Assembly: GCA_030490835.1 (NCBI GenBank)
Contig: CM059971.1
Location: 120,064,564-120,128,563 of the forward strand
DNA from: Annona cherimola
Taxonomy: Eukaryota > Streptophyta > Magnoliopsida > Magnoliales > Annonaceae
Direction of reading: 5' to 3'
Length of the DNA stretch: 64,000 bases
In this document: positions 1-11,175 of the stretch, piece after piece
Numbering within the stretch: position 1 is the first letter of the stretch
Layout of the letters: every line of letters starts with the position of its first letter
Position numbers and translations under genes: made by a program
Notes under the pieces: model-generated
Database searches by the model: none
Told to the model about the DNA's origin: nothing
Seen by the model: only the letters and a program-made list of their open reading frames with translations

Positions 1-539
1 TCATTTGATATAAATGATCATGAGAAGAAATCATTATTGTAACAATGCATTTAAGGTAATATTTTAAATGATCTAGATGTTAAAAATATAGCTTGAAATT
101 CATACATAAACTAAACCACTTTATTATATTTGTTACACATTTTTGAACCTTTGGTTGGGGGAGGGAGGGGGGTGTTTGTTTGCAAACTATATTATATATA
201 AATGAAATTATAAAAAATAATTTGGTGTAACCAGATTACACATATATATATGTATAAAACATTTTAAAATTGATTGAGATAAATACGTACCATCAAATAT
301 AAAGCGGCATATTGTATCTAGGAATAAATTAATTTCTATGTTTTTGATTTGCGCCAAAACAGTCGTCCACTCATCAAAAAGACTGCGACAGAATAGGCTG
401 AAGTGGTAACCGTAGAAAATCACATGCTATGCTATGCTAGGTGCATGTAATCATTTCCTTGCAGTATATTCCATTAAAATCATGTGTTTTTTCAAAGGCC
501 TTGCCTTGCGGTGGCAAACATCTCCCTTGTCCAAGTGGT
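1..539. other. AT-rich spacer
   Basis: No gene or clear element is seen. Short open frames are not supported. A G-rich run lies near 157-175. Confidence 0.5.
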
Positions 540-945
540 GCCACTCAAGCAATTCTAAATATATATATATATATGGGAAATATTCCAGTGCATGCGACTG
601 CACGGTGCAGTCCATGCACTGTGGGCCCCACTTGATCATAAATAGAAAATCCACTCCACCCATTGTATTTAGAATTGTTCACTTTATTAGCATACCAATT
701 TTCATCCAAATCCAACATGTGTGTAGTCCCCATCTTAAAATGGTGCAAAATCAACGTAATAAAATAGTTTAATGTAAATATCAAGTTTAAAGTGGTTTTT
801 TCAATATCTAAACCGTCTAAAGTATGATTTATATATGGATAAATGAGTGTATAAAGTTTCATTACAATCTAATATGTGTGGGGTCCATTTTACAGCGGAC
901 TGCACAGGATCGGATCTCTCTCTCTCTATATATAGACATAATTTC
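540..945 (+). mobile_element. MITE family A, near-complete copy 1
   Basis: About 370 bp that recurs in inverted orientation at 54969-55337 with near identity. The ends are imperfect inverted repeats containing GTGCAGTC and GGGCCCCAC/GGACCCCAC, flanked by (TA)n and (CT)n tracts. There is no coding capacity. The superfamily is unassigned. Confidence 0.75.
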
Positions 946-1977
946 TACAAGTTAATTAATTTTGACATAATTCCCTCCCTCGAGCATGATATTCAATCAT
1001 GCATGCTCATGATCCAACTTACGATCGAATTCGAGTATTTTGTCATCATGATAACAAACTAAAGAGGGTTTCTATGCAAATTAAGAACGTCTACATGATT
1101 AATATAACCATAAAATAATTCTAGAAACCTACGTATAATCTCATGACTATTTAAAATTCCACATACTACAATTAAAGCATACAAGAAGCAGCTAGACTAA
1201 TCGTTAGATCAGCGAATTCCAGCCGTTGGATATATTCTTTATCGTGAAGGTTGGCATTGAGATTCTAACTCCATCGGGGTCTACCTGTTAGTGCATAATT
1301 TTTATCTTAACTTATTTATAAAACTTCGATTTTAATTATTTTATAAGTATTTATCAAAATCTAGCCATAATCTATTTATGACTCATTTATATACAAGGTG
1401 GTGGGTTGCAAACTAATTGAAAATAAATTTGATAAATTATATCAAATAAAACAACTAACAAACTTGTAAAAATAATTTTTTTTAACATTTTCAAACACTA
1501 ATGGGGCATTGCTAAAATAATAGAAAAAATTAAAACATTAGAATTTTTTATTTTATATCTAGGTTAGTAGGTTGTAATTATTAACTTGATTACATACTTA
1601 GTTGAGGAGTTGAAACATTTCAGCTTGTTACTGCTTATTTAGTTAGATCAGTTGATAAGTTAATGGACTAAAACTTATTTATCTAACTTACCCCAATCCT
1701 AATCAGATTAGTTTAGTAATAGTTTGTTAGTAGGATCGCTGGTTGACCCATGCCCAATTATAGCCCTAGTTGGCATGCATGCGACCTATCTAGAAGCATC
1801 CAATGCAATGAGATTTGGACTAAAAGGAATTACAACATACTGAGAAATGAATAAGTATATTACGAATTAGGAAAATAATAATGAGAATGAGAAAAATGAC
1901 ATCGAAAATAAAAAATTAATTTGATACTAATCACATTTCATCTAATAAGATGCTTCTGAACTGGCCTTCAGGGTTGG
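946..1977. other. AT-rich spacer, nothing recognised
   Basis: No coding frame or bounded repeat is seen. Confidence 0.5.
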
Positions 1978-2095
1978 GTGAAAAAGTAGAAAAAGATATT
2001 TAGAATACTTGAGAAAAAAGTGCAATAGAATACGAGTGAAAAAGTAGAAAAAGATATTTAGAATACTTGAGAAAAAAGTGCAATAGAATACGAGT
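1978..2095 (+). repeat. Perfect 58-bp tandem duplication
   Basis: A 58-bp unit starting GTGAAAAAGTAG occurs twice head to tail (1978-2035 and 2036-2093) without mismatches, followed by a (TAA)n microsatellite at about 2101-2120. Confidence 0.9.
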
Positions 2096-2911
2096 GAAGG
2101 TAATAATAATAATAATAATAAAAGATGGAATAGATGTACATAAAACTGTCTAAGAAGAACCAATCGAAAAAAATGTCTAAAAAGATTAAAAATACAAATA
2201 ATGAAAAAAGAGAGTGATTAGATTGTTAGGGCATGAAATCATACATCAAAACGTGGCGGGGAAGGGTTGAATTTTTTTTTAAAAATTATTATTGTTATCT
2301 GCAACTGAATGTGAAAACGAACCCTTGATTTCTATAAATGCCTAAGTAGGCAGCCATGAGACATCCACCTAAGCACGACAGGCATGAAGCAGACGTTGGC
2401 ACGACATTTGGAATGTTTCTGACAAAGAAGATGAGGTTGCAGCTTGCATCGATGGATTTGTGGAAAGGAAGAGCGTGGTGGGGGCCACCGCAGGGAGTGG
2501 GGGACGCTGTACAAGGCTATGGGTGAGTGGGATATGGACCCGTAACGGGGTGATACTGTTACTCCCACTTGCTGATATATGGTGGGGCCCATCACCACAA
2601 ACAAAAACCAAGTAAAAACAAACAAAAAAAAATAATTTATCTTCTTCTTTAATTTGTACTACCCCCTTCTAGTGCTCCTTCCTATATCCGACCCAAAAAC
2701 ACATTCATCTGAGCACTGCATGATTGCCGAGATTTTTTTTTTTATTTTAAAAAAAGTATGTATCTGGATTTCATCATTAAAGTTAAGGGCATGACCCGTG
2801 GATATATCTGCACTTTTTCCATAATGAAAGATTATTCGCTTGCCTTAAATACTTTTTAAAAAATATTACATATTTGTTTTCTAATAAAACTTTTCAATCA
2901 CAACTTTTTAG

Positions 2912-3190
2912 GAAGTGTTTGATAACTAATAAAATTTTTGACATAAATGCTTTTCGATATAAAACTTTTTACTCTTCACAATTACTTTATTTTTAAATTA
3001 TTTATTCATATTTTTCTATATAAACTATTATACTTTTTAATCATTTCTACACAATTACCTATGCAACTAATTTATCTATTTTAACTTTATTATCTTTACT
3101 TCTCATCATTACCCTGATTCTATTACATCGTATTTTATCGATTTAACAACTTTTACACTAAAAGTTTTATCACTTTCCAAACACACACGA
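2912..3190 (+). mobile_element. Tourist-like MITE (family T)
   Basis: It starts near GGAAGTGTTTGATAAC and ends near TTTCCAAACACACAC. Inside are the family hallmarks: repeated 'CAATCATTTCTACACAACTA'-type segments, then a 'CTCATCATTACC' block and a terminal 'AAAAGTTTTATC' block. A partial second copy follows to about 3360. Confidence 0.65.
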
Positions 3191-3573
3191 TATAAAATTT
3201 TTCATATTTTCTCATACAAACTAGCATACTTTTTAATTATTTTTACATAACTACTCATATATTTAACATATCTATTTTAACTTTATTCTCTTTTATTGTC
3301 TCTATCATATCACATCGTTTTCTCTCATTTTAAAAACTTTTACACTTTAATTATAAAACAAAATATTTGTAGAATGTCAAAGTTTTTATAAATAACTTAG
3401 TTTTTGAAAATTTATATGTATTTTCTTTTATTCTTCCTTTCGAAATTTAACTTATAATATTTCTGGTTGTTATTTTTTTTACAACCTGACTTGTATTAGT
3501 AGAAGAGAGATTTCAAACCTCGATCTTCTGACGTTAAGGCCAAAATGTGTCTACTTTATGCTCATGGTTAGAG

Positions 3574-3826
3574 ATATGTTTGTTTCACACTAAAACTTTT
3601 TAGCTTTTATAATTATCTTAATTTTTTTTATATCTTTCAATACAACTACTGTACCTTTCAATTATTTCTATACAACTATCCATACAATTAACTTATTTAT
3701 TTTAACTTTATCCCCTCTACTCATCATCATTATTCCTATCATATCACATAATGTTATCCTAATTTAAGAATTTTTATATCAAAATTTTTTTTATCTAAAA
3801 TTTTATTACTTTCCAAATACACATGT
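3574..3826 (+). mobile_element. Tourist-like MITE (family T)
   Basis: Same arrangement as the copy at 58864-59146, from ATATGTTTGTTTCACACTAA to TTTCCAAATACACATG. Confidence 0.6.
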
Positions 3827-5008
3827 ATTTAAATGAGTTAGGCACTATCATTTCATAAATTTGTACTATCCCTTTGTCGGATGTTATTTGGGGTGAAGTT
3901 CTCTAATTAATTAGGTTGTGTCTAGAATGTAAACATGGGCATATTTTGATTATTAAAAGTCTTGGCTTGTGTCTTAATAATTGGGGTTTTGATTTTCGCC
4001 AATGATCTATTATGAGGAAAAAGGAAAGAAGATGAGATGATAAAATTTCTTCATTCTCAAAAAACTTTTTTCCATTGCTAAAATCTTTTTTCAACTTTCA
4101 ATATTGGACAAACTTCGTTTTTCAACTTTCTATACTATTTTTCTCATCCCAACATAATTTCAAACGTACGACACAGAATAATTCTTTTTATTCCATATTC
4201 TCATATCTACATCTAATTCGTATTAGAAGTTGAATTTAGATAGAAAGAAGTGAGAAATTTCTTTTTCCATCTTGTAGCAAAAGTATTCTTAGAGATTAAG
4301 GGTATATGATATCTTCTTAGGCCGCTTGAAATTATTTGTAAATTAAAATGTTTATATTTTCTTTTGATTATATATGATTAAATTCTTTTCTAGGCGACAG
4401 ATGGGCTGCATGGGATCAATGATGTTTAAAGAGTCTGAGCTGATGGTCCCTTATCAGAAATACAAACAGTCGGCAGGAATTGATCGAACTAACAGTCTAC
4501 TACTGCTTGGAACATTAATGAACGGTTTGGATACTTGGATCAAGTGGGCAAGTGTCGAAAACTGGGCGAATGCGGATGAAGTCATGGCAGAAGGAAATAT
4601 ATACATATTTTAGTAGTCGCTCACATGCATAAAATAAAAATCATAAGAAAATGGTGCTTGTGAGATAAGTGGTGGTGCGTGGAAATCCGTCGGCACCCCC
4701 CACCTCTTTCGCTTTCCCTGGATTGCGTGAGTACGGAGTTATACTATGCACCTCTCTGCCCTGGTGTTGTAATTCCACTTTTTTGGTCTTCTCATTGCAA
4801 AAAAAAAAAAAAAAAAAAAAAAACATGGGCCATAATGGTTAATTAATTTAAGCTACGGCCTGAAATTAAATTGTCTATCTCAAAACATCACACGCAGTCA
4901 TCATATACGATAATTTCCGTTACGGAGGGTGCGAAAACAGGTTCCTTTCGCGTGATTCGTCGTCGAAGATGGTTTTTAGCAGCTTGGCGAGAAACAAGTG
5001 GAAAATGA
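3827..5008. other. Spacer with a short unsupported frame
   Basis: A 79-codon frame (4374-4613, starting MIKFFSRRQMGC) has no recognised relative. A 24-base poly-A run lies at about 4799-4822. No gene is called. Confidence 0.45.
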
Positions 5009-5727
5009 GGGTTTTTTGCATGGTAAACTCTCTAACTTTGGCCAATTGCTTTCCAAACCCTGAAGTTTGGCCGTTTGCTTATTAAACCCTGCGAACTTTC
5101 AGCTTTTGCATTTTAAACCCCGGGGCATAACGGCGTCGAAAAGCACCGTCAAATGGAGTGAAATGTCCAAAATGTCCTTGCTAAAAAACAAAACGACACC
5201 CTAACAGACACCCCAGGCGGATGGACGAAAACCTAAAAAACCCCAAATCAAAAATACCCAAATCGAAACCTAGAATTCGAAATCCCTAAATCAGAAACCC
5301 CAAAAAAGAATCCACGAACAGATCGAGCTCCGGAGTGTTTCTCGGTGGGTCGTCTTCCTCACAGCCGCTGTGTTTCTCTGTGGGTTTCGCCCGAATTCTG
5401 AAAATAAAATACAAAATACCTGTTGGCATCCATTCTTGATCACGCGTCAGCAACTCCTTCTAAGTGCGTCTTCTGAACTTGGGTTTTTTTGCTTGGAAAT
5501 GAACTGACGATTTGTTATAAGGGATGAGTTTTTACAAGGCCATTTTTGGGATTTCTAAAAAATTGAACGTGAGAGCCCTTTGAATATGCGTGTTCTGAAA
5601 TGCCGTTATGCCCCGGGGTTCAAAATGCAAAAGCTGAAAGTTCGCAGGGTTTAATAAGTAAACGGCCAAACTTCAGGGTTTGGAAAGCAATTGGCCAAAG
5701 TTAGAGGGTTTACCGTGCAAAAAACCC
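5009..5727. mobile_element. MULE-like element with 126-bp terminal inverted repeats
   Basis: The terminal repeats 5009-5134 and 5602-5727 are inverted copies differing at about four positions. They begin GGGTTTTTTGCA. Flanks GGAAAATGA (5000-5008) and AGAAAATGA (5728-5736) form a 9-bp target duplication with one mismatch. Long inverted repeats plus a 9-bp duplication are the signature of Mutator-like elements. The 467-bp interior has no transposase; its CCCTAAATC-type stretches resemble a plant leader, so captured host sequence is possible. Confidence 0.85.
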
Positions 5728-7100
5728 AGAAAATGACAAATTACGTTATGTGGAGAAAATGGCGACAATATGACGAGATATTCAAGAGCTTCGTATATGC
5801 CCCCGTGCTAACACATGCAATTCCTTGATGACTGATTTATTAAAACTTGTCTTGGGATTCAGTGGAGAGGGTTAGAGCTAATCACGGCCTAAACTTGAGT
5901 ATCGCATCAGCTGCTATTTCCCGTGTCCGAGTTCCATCAGCCACCGTCCGTACTCTGTGGGCGGTTGATTTGCCGGTTTGGTCGCATCGATGCCCTCCCG
6001 GAAGGCGACTGGATTTCAGTTAAAAGCTTCTCACGCACGCACGCATAGCTGGCAGCCATGTTACAACTTACAACTACCTGCAGCTCACGTCTCTCCTTCA
6101 ACGAGGAGACGGGAGAATGTCACCGAGAGTGAGGGAACGTTCGGCAATTTACAAGTATAGGATGGGACCGGATCGCACGCTAAATGCGTTTTCCAAATTC
6201 CAACCACTGATTTTACAATTAAACTACTTTATTTTTTCAATTTTACATTTATATTATAATTATTTTTCTTTTCAACTACCATATTTATTCCAACTTTACT
6301 TATATTATTTCATGATACTCACATAGTTTCTAAAATATTCCCTTTTACAATTTTTTTGATTTCCACAATTCCAAATGTGCCTTGCCCTGGAGTCAACTTG
6401 ATGAGATATTACCGAGATTTTAGAATTTTTTTTGAATTATTTACCTTACCACATATAACTTTACTTTTAAAATTAATTTTTAATTATAGTCATTGTAAAA
6501 TATACTTTTAATTTTTTTTTCTCATCTGTATTATTTACCTTCACTACTTAACCTTAATTTAAGCTGAAACCAACCCACTTTTCATGGAACAAATTTATGG
6601 TTGGGTAGATAATTTAATGATAAGATTGAAACTAAACGAGATTTAAATTTTTATAAAAGAGTATCGATTCCATTAGCCTAGGCTATAACCATTACTCTGC
6701 TTGGTTATAAAGTTTTTTAATATTTTTCGAAAATTTTTATTTAATATGTAAATCAAGTTTTATGATTTTTTTGCGCTGTGTATATATCTTTTCGGATTTT
6801 AAACATAGAGTTATTTTAGTAAAAATAACAAAAATACTCATGTATTTAAAAATCTAATAATATATTTTCAAAAACAATAAAACTTAGTTTGTAGACTAAA
6901 TACAATTATATTAACAATTTTATAAAATATATTAAAAATAAGTTTAGTAGTTTGCTTAAGTTGGGTCATTGGGATCACTAATCTTTTGTAAAATAGTATT
7001 AGAGTTTGATTGTCCAGAGCTTGAGTCTGCAAAGTCAAAGAAAATTTCCACGTTAATATATTAGGATTATCCACCTAAACGAAAGCATTAAAGGATGATC
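5728..7100. other. Spacer with MITE fragments
   Basis: A partial family-T MITE lies at about 6195-6375. A degraded palindrome spans roughly 6710-6990, sharing the 'AAATCAAGTTTTA' core of the other palindromic MITEs. No gene is seen. Confidence 0.4.
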
Positions 7101-7200
7101 TGTTGTGTCCATAGGCTTGCCCCAATGGTAACATATAATAATGTAATGCCACTTGATTGAGGGTTCAATCCTCACCCCATGCACTTGATGTAATAAAAAA
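7101..7200 (+). mobile_element. tRNA-derived SINE, short
   Basis: A box-A-like GGCTTGCCCCAATGG and a good box B, GGTTCAATCC (7162-7171), are followed by a terminal TGATGTAATAAAAAAAA tail. ATGATC on both sides (7095-7100 and 7202-7207) may be a short target duplication. Confidence 0.55.
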
Positions 7201-8345
7201 AATGATCAAATGAGAGCAGATGACAGAATTGAAGTTGTTAATTTCAGTAGTCATCGTAGGGAATATTTGGAAAAATAAGAAAGGGACGGGAGAAGCAAAA
7301 GTTCAATTCTCACTACATTTTAATCTTTTTATCTACTTTAACTGCCATTATTTTTCTAATTTTTCTTGTATTTTAATAATTTTTATACAATTATCTTATT
7401 TATTATTATTTTACTCGTATCATATAAAACATTGTTCTCAAGATTTTTTTTAAAAATTCAACTCCTTGCATGCCTTGAACTTCGCTTGCGGCCCACATGA
7501 TTGATGATGGACGGCTGAAATTTCGAACTGTGACGTGTCGCTGAAGTCATACTGATTCGTGGATTACGTCAAGCGCTTGACGATACTTCTTTCCTACCGC
7601 CCCGATAAATTGAATTTATCGCAACGAAGGTTTTCGGGAGCAAAACGCCAAAAGGTTGCGAACTTTTCAATAGACAAGCCTTTGCAGTTCGCAATGGCAT
7701 TTGCGAACGGGAAAAAAAGGCACAAAAGCGGCGAAGCGCAGGACGATTCGCGCGACGACGAAATTCCGTTGGACGATTCCTGCACTTGCTGCCAAAGTAC
7801 AACTATGATAATACGTGGCTACTATCAATGTCGATGCTCCCTTTTCGTCATAAAACCATGATAGCTGTTATTCGTCCTTCGCAGGTGTCCTCCTTTGAAA
7901 TGAAAATAATTTTGGACCTGTCATTCGCTACTTTTTAAAAATAACTTTATGATAAATGTTCATCGATAAATGGCGCGGATTTCTCATGGGGGCTATTTAT
8001 TGGAGAAACTCCGCGAATCACGTAATCTTATGCTATGCGCGCAGTGGACTAGTAGTAAGTGCGAGAACAAGAAATGAAGACGGGGGAGCTCTGGAGAAGC
8101 AGAGTTAAAAAAGGGGTTGTGCGGTGCTGCGTGGAAGCGATCAGGCCAATTCGTTAGGCAGGGCGGTGAAATCTGTCCTACCCAAAAAAATCTACTGCTT
8201 TTATCGAAGTACTATTTTAAGCCGCATTTGTGTAGTGGTGAAACTTTTAGAACGAAAAATTGTTTGTTGTCTATTTAGAAAATGATAAAATTTGTAGATA
8301 AAAGTTTTTGGGATAAAAGTTTTAAAAATAACATACAGAGTAATG
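7201..8345. other. Spacer, with a low-repeat block at 7480-8200
   Basis: Partial family-T MITE at about 7300-7455. The 7480-8200 stretch is less AT-rich, with a 100-codon frame (7559-7861) and overlapping frames on the other strand. None shows a domain, so no gene is called. Confidence 0.35.
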
Positions 8346-9460
8346 ATATTGTTAACCTAGACTAAGCAAATGACCGGCTTAACTTACTTTAAAAAATTCA
8401 TTTACAACAACTTTTTTATATTTTTGTCTTCACAGACTTGTTTATCTACATATATTTAACACATTAACCAAGTTTTATCATTTTTGAATATATGTATATT
8501 TTTTTTTAGATTTTTAAAAATAAGCGTATCTTAAATTAGGGGTGGGAATTGGGGCGGGTCGACCCGTGACCCGGTATTGACCCGACCCGTTTTAGCCGGG
8601 TAAAACCAATATATTTTTTACCCGGTATAGGGATGGGTTAGAAATTTTGACCCGAATTCAAAAATAGGGTTGGGGTGGGTCAACCATGTCCCGACCCGAA
8701 GAGTCCGACCCGCCCCGCATATATAAATTTATTAAAAATTATAAGACTATATTGAAATATTATTATTATTTTCTTTCAAATTTCTCACTTTTTTATAATC
8801 AACTCTATCAACAATAGAAGAATCAATTTATTCAAAATGCAATATAAGAATCAATAAAAAATTTGTACGAAATAACCCTCATGTGTAATTGTATATTAAC
8901 CTATTTTAATAAATGTATACTATATTTTCAAATGTTTTGTTTTCTTAATTATGTGTTTTTTAATAATTAGTGAAATATTGAAACATATAATATTTAAATT
9001 TAGTATAGACGTATACTTATGTTTGATAGATATATAAATTTTGAAAATTATCTTATTTGATCCGTATTTTTGACCCGACCCGCTATCTCGAAACCGGTCC
9101 GATACCGACCCGAATTTTGTCCCTAGACCTGGTAGAAAAAAGTAAGGGTCAAACCGACCTTGTCCTGACCCGGTATAAAATAAGGGTCAAACAAGATTTT
9201 TAAAAAGTAGGGTCAGGGTTGGGCAAACCCTGACCCGTCCCGACCCGCCCCGATTCCCACCCCTATCTTAAATACATATATATATGTAGATGTTTAAAAA
9301 TATCCAAACAATATATAAACATATTCCAAAAATGGTAAAATTTGGTTTATATATTAAATATACTTAAATAAACAAGTGTACAAAGAAAAAACAAAAGAAG
9401 TTATTGTAAATGAATTTTTTGAGTTAGGCTAAGTGGAACGTTTACTCGGCCCGGGCTCTT
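8346..9460. mobile_element. Palindromic MITE (family II), split by an hAT element
   Basis: The left arm 8346-8536 and right arm 9266-9460 are inverted copies. Each carries a CATTTACAACAA-type block, an ACTTGTTTATCTA-type block and a TTTACCATTTTTG-type core. The arms are separated by an inserted hAT element (8537-9265). The intact relative is at 52499-52870. Confidence 0.7.
8537..9265. mobile_element. Non-autonomous hAT element, copy 1
   Basis: The ends TAGGGGTGGGAAT and ATTCCCACCCCTA are inverted. The element is flanked by a perfect 8-bp duplication TCTTAAAT (8529-8536 and 9266-9273), diagnostic of hAT insertion. Dense GACCCG/CGGGTC repeats lie under both ends; the middle is AT-rich with no transposase. 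A second copy in the same orientation is at 49179-49875. Confidence 0.9.
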
Positions 9461-9842
9461 TACTCCTTATCATTATTCTATAATATTATATCTTTTCCAT
9501 CAATTTAACAACTTTTATATAAAAAATTTTCATCCAAAAGTTTTATTATTTCTCAAACTCAACATAAAATTTTTCAACCTAAAATTTTTAACACTTCGTA
9601 ACTATTATATTTAAAATTATTTTTCATATCTTCTTATACCTACCCTATTTTTAATTATTTTTACACAACTATCTATATAACTAACTTATCTATTTTTGCA
9701 TATAAAAAAAACTTATCTATTTTTATTTTTTTAATCTTTACGCTTCATCATTATTCATATTTGATTATTTTTTACAAATTCAAAACTTTTATGCTAAAAA
9801 TTTTCATTGAAAAGTTTTATCTCTTTTCAAATACTCTTGTAG
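9461..9842 (+). mobile_element. Tourist-like MITE family T, one partial and one fuller copy
   Basis: A partial copy (about 9461-9550) is followed by a fuller one (about 9552-9842) with the typical TTTTATCTCTTTTCAAATAC end. Confidence 0.55.
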
Positions 9843-9854
9843 CCAAACGCGGCT

Positions 9855-10065
9855 TGGTTAAACGTTTTTGAAACGTGAGACAATAATATAATATGACATA
9901 GATAATGATGAGTAATACAAGGAATAAAATTAAAAGAGATAAATTAGTTATATGAGTAATCGTGTAGAAATGATTGAAAAGTATTATAATTATATAATTA
10001 GATGCGAAGAAATAATTATGAAAATTTAAAAAATTTTATTTGAAAAGTTTTGAGGGTAAACGAAT
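9855..10065 (-). mobile_element. Tourist-like MITE family T, inverted
   Basis: Reverse-complement of the family body (GATAATGATGAGTAAT, then GAAATGATTGAAAAGTA), ending in TTTGAGGGTAAACGAA. It lies just upstream of the receptor-kinase promoter. Confidence 0.55.
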
Positions 10066-10323
10066 ACAATCTTAATATTTTGATCATATCTTAGGCCGTG
10101 AAATTCAATGAAATTTTTCTTTGATATTTTTCCATAAAATGAAGCAAATTCACATTTGGATGGCCATTGATTATGAGGAGGAATTAGCATATGATCACGG
10201 CCATCGTTGGCCGCGTCGGAAGGTGTAGATGTCTCGCACGCTTTGAGGCCTCCTGTCGAATTTCACCTTCTTTTCTCACTTCTCATCGCGCGCGTGATTT
10301 CTATTTCTGTACAAACTACAAAA

Positions 10324-10606
10324 AGAGAGGCAGAGAGAGAGAGAGAAAGACTGCTGATTCGGAGAGAGCAGGAAATTGAAAGCAAGCACAGCACGCTTGC
10401 TTGACGGCCATTGCAGCTTCAGCTGCTAGCTTTTTTCCTTCTTTTCAAAATCATTGCATTGCATTACAGAAAATTTGAATGAAGGAGGAGAAAGAAGTGC
10501 TATCGAATTCATTCATTCATCCCCCGAGACTTCCTCTGCTCATCGCGAGACTTCTTTCGGAGCACAAGGGGAGCGAGGGGGAGAGAGAGAGGGAGAGGGA
10601 GAGGAG
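10324..10606 (+). promoter_or_regulatory. GA-rich tracts upstream of the receptor kinase
   Basis: Two purine tracts (10324-10346, GAGAGA type, and 10571-10606, GGGAGAGG type) lie 570-850 bp before the start codon. GA/CT tracts are common in plant core promoters and leaders and can bind BBR/BPC GAGA-binding proteins. The position fits a promoter or early leader. No clear TATA box was found, so the transcription start is not placed. Confidence 0.35.
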
Positions 10607-11175
10607 GGGTTGGATTTGATTGATTGCATGTATTGAAATTCTCACCGGAAGAAAAGGGGGAGTAGATTTCGATGCAAACGGATGAGTTTTGGTCTTCTCC
10701 ATTCTTCCTCTGGGTCATCAATTCTTCCCAAGGTGTTGATTCTACAGAAAGGGTGTTTCTTTTCAGGGCCTGGAGTTGGAAAGGTACGACTTTTTTTTTC
10801 CTTTTTTTGTCTGTCTTCAACCGGAAACAATTTTTTGAGATATCTTCCCGGAAATTAATGTTTGCTGCCATTGGAATTACAGTTCATGTTTTTGTCTCAA
10901 TTATTAGTTCGTTGATTTTTGAAAATTTGTACTTTTTTTTTGGAGATTTTTAAGGATTTGCATCTTGTGTTTTCCTACCTCTTCCGTATTCTCAGTTTCT
11001 CATGAGTTGGAATAGATATAAAAGGACCAGTATGATCTTTTTGTTGGTTTGAATTCCCCGTTTCTGTGCAGCGGATCTTGCTCTGATGAAATTTGGGATG
11101 ATCTTGACATTCCGGCTTTATCAATCCTTTGAGATGGCCTTACATTGAGGTTGACCAGTATCCTTCCCCGCCCCG
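10450..11175 (+). other. Probable 5' UTR of the receptor kinase with a leader intron
   Basis: A plausible leader intron runs from a GT donor at 10784 (context AAGGTACG, followed by a T-rich run) to an AG acceptor ending at 11071 (TTTCTGTGCAG). It would leave about 100 nt of leader before the ATG at 11176. Short open frames in this stretch have no recognisable product and are best read as leader. The intron is inferred from splice-site shape only. Confidence 0.5.

Noticed and set aside
1978..2095. CRISPR-like repeat pair
   Set aside because: Only two head-to-tail copies without spacers, in a plant nuclear context.
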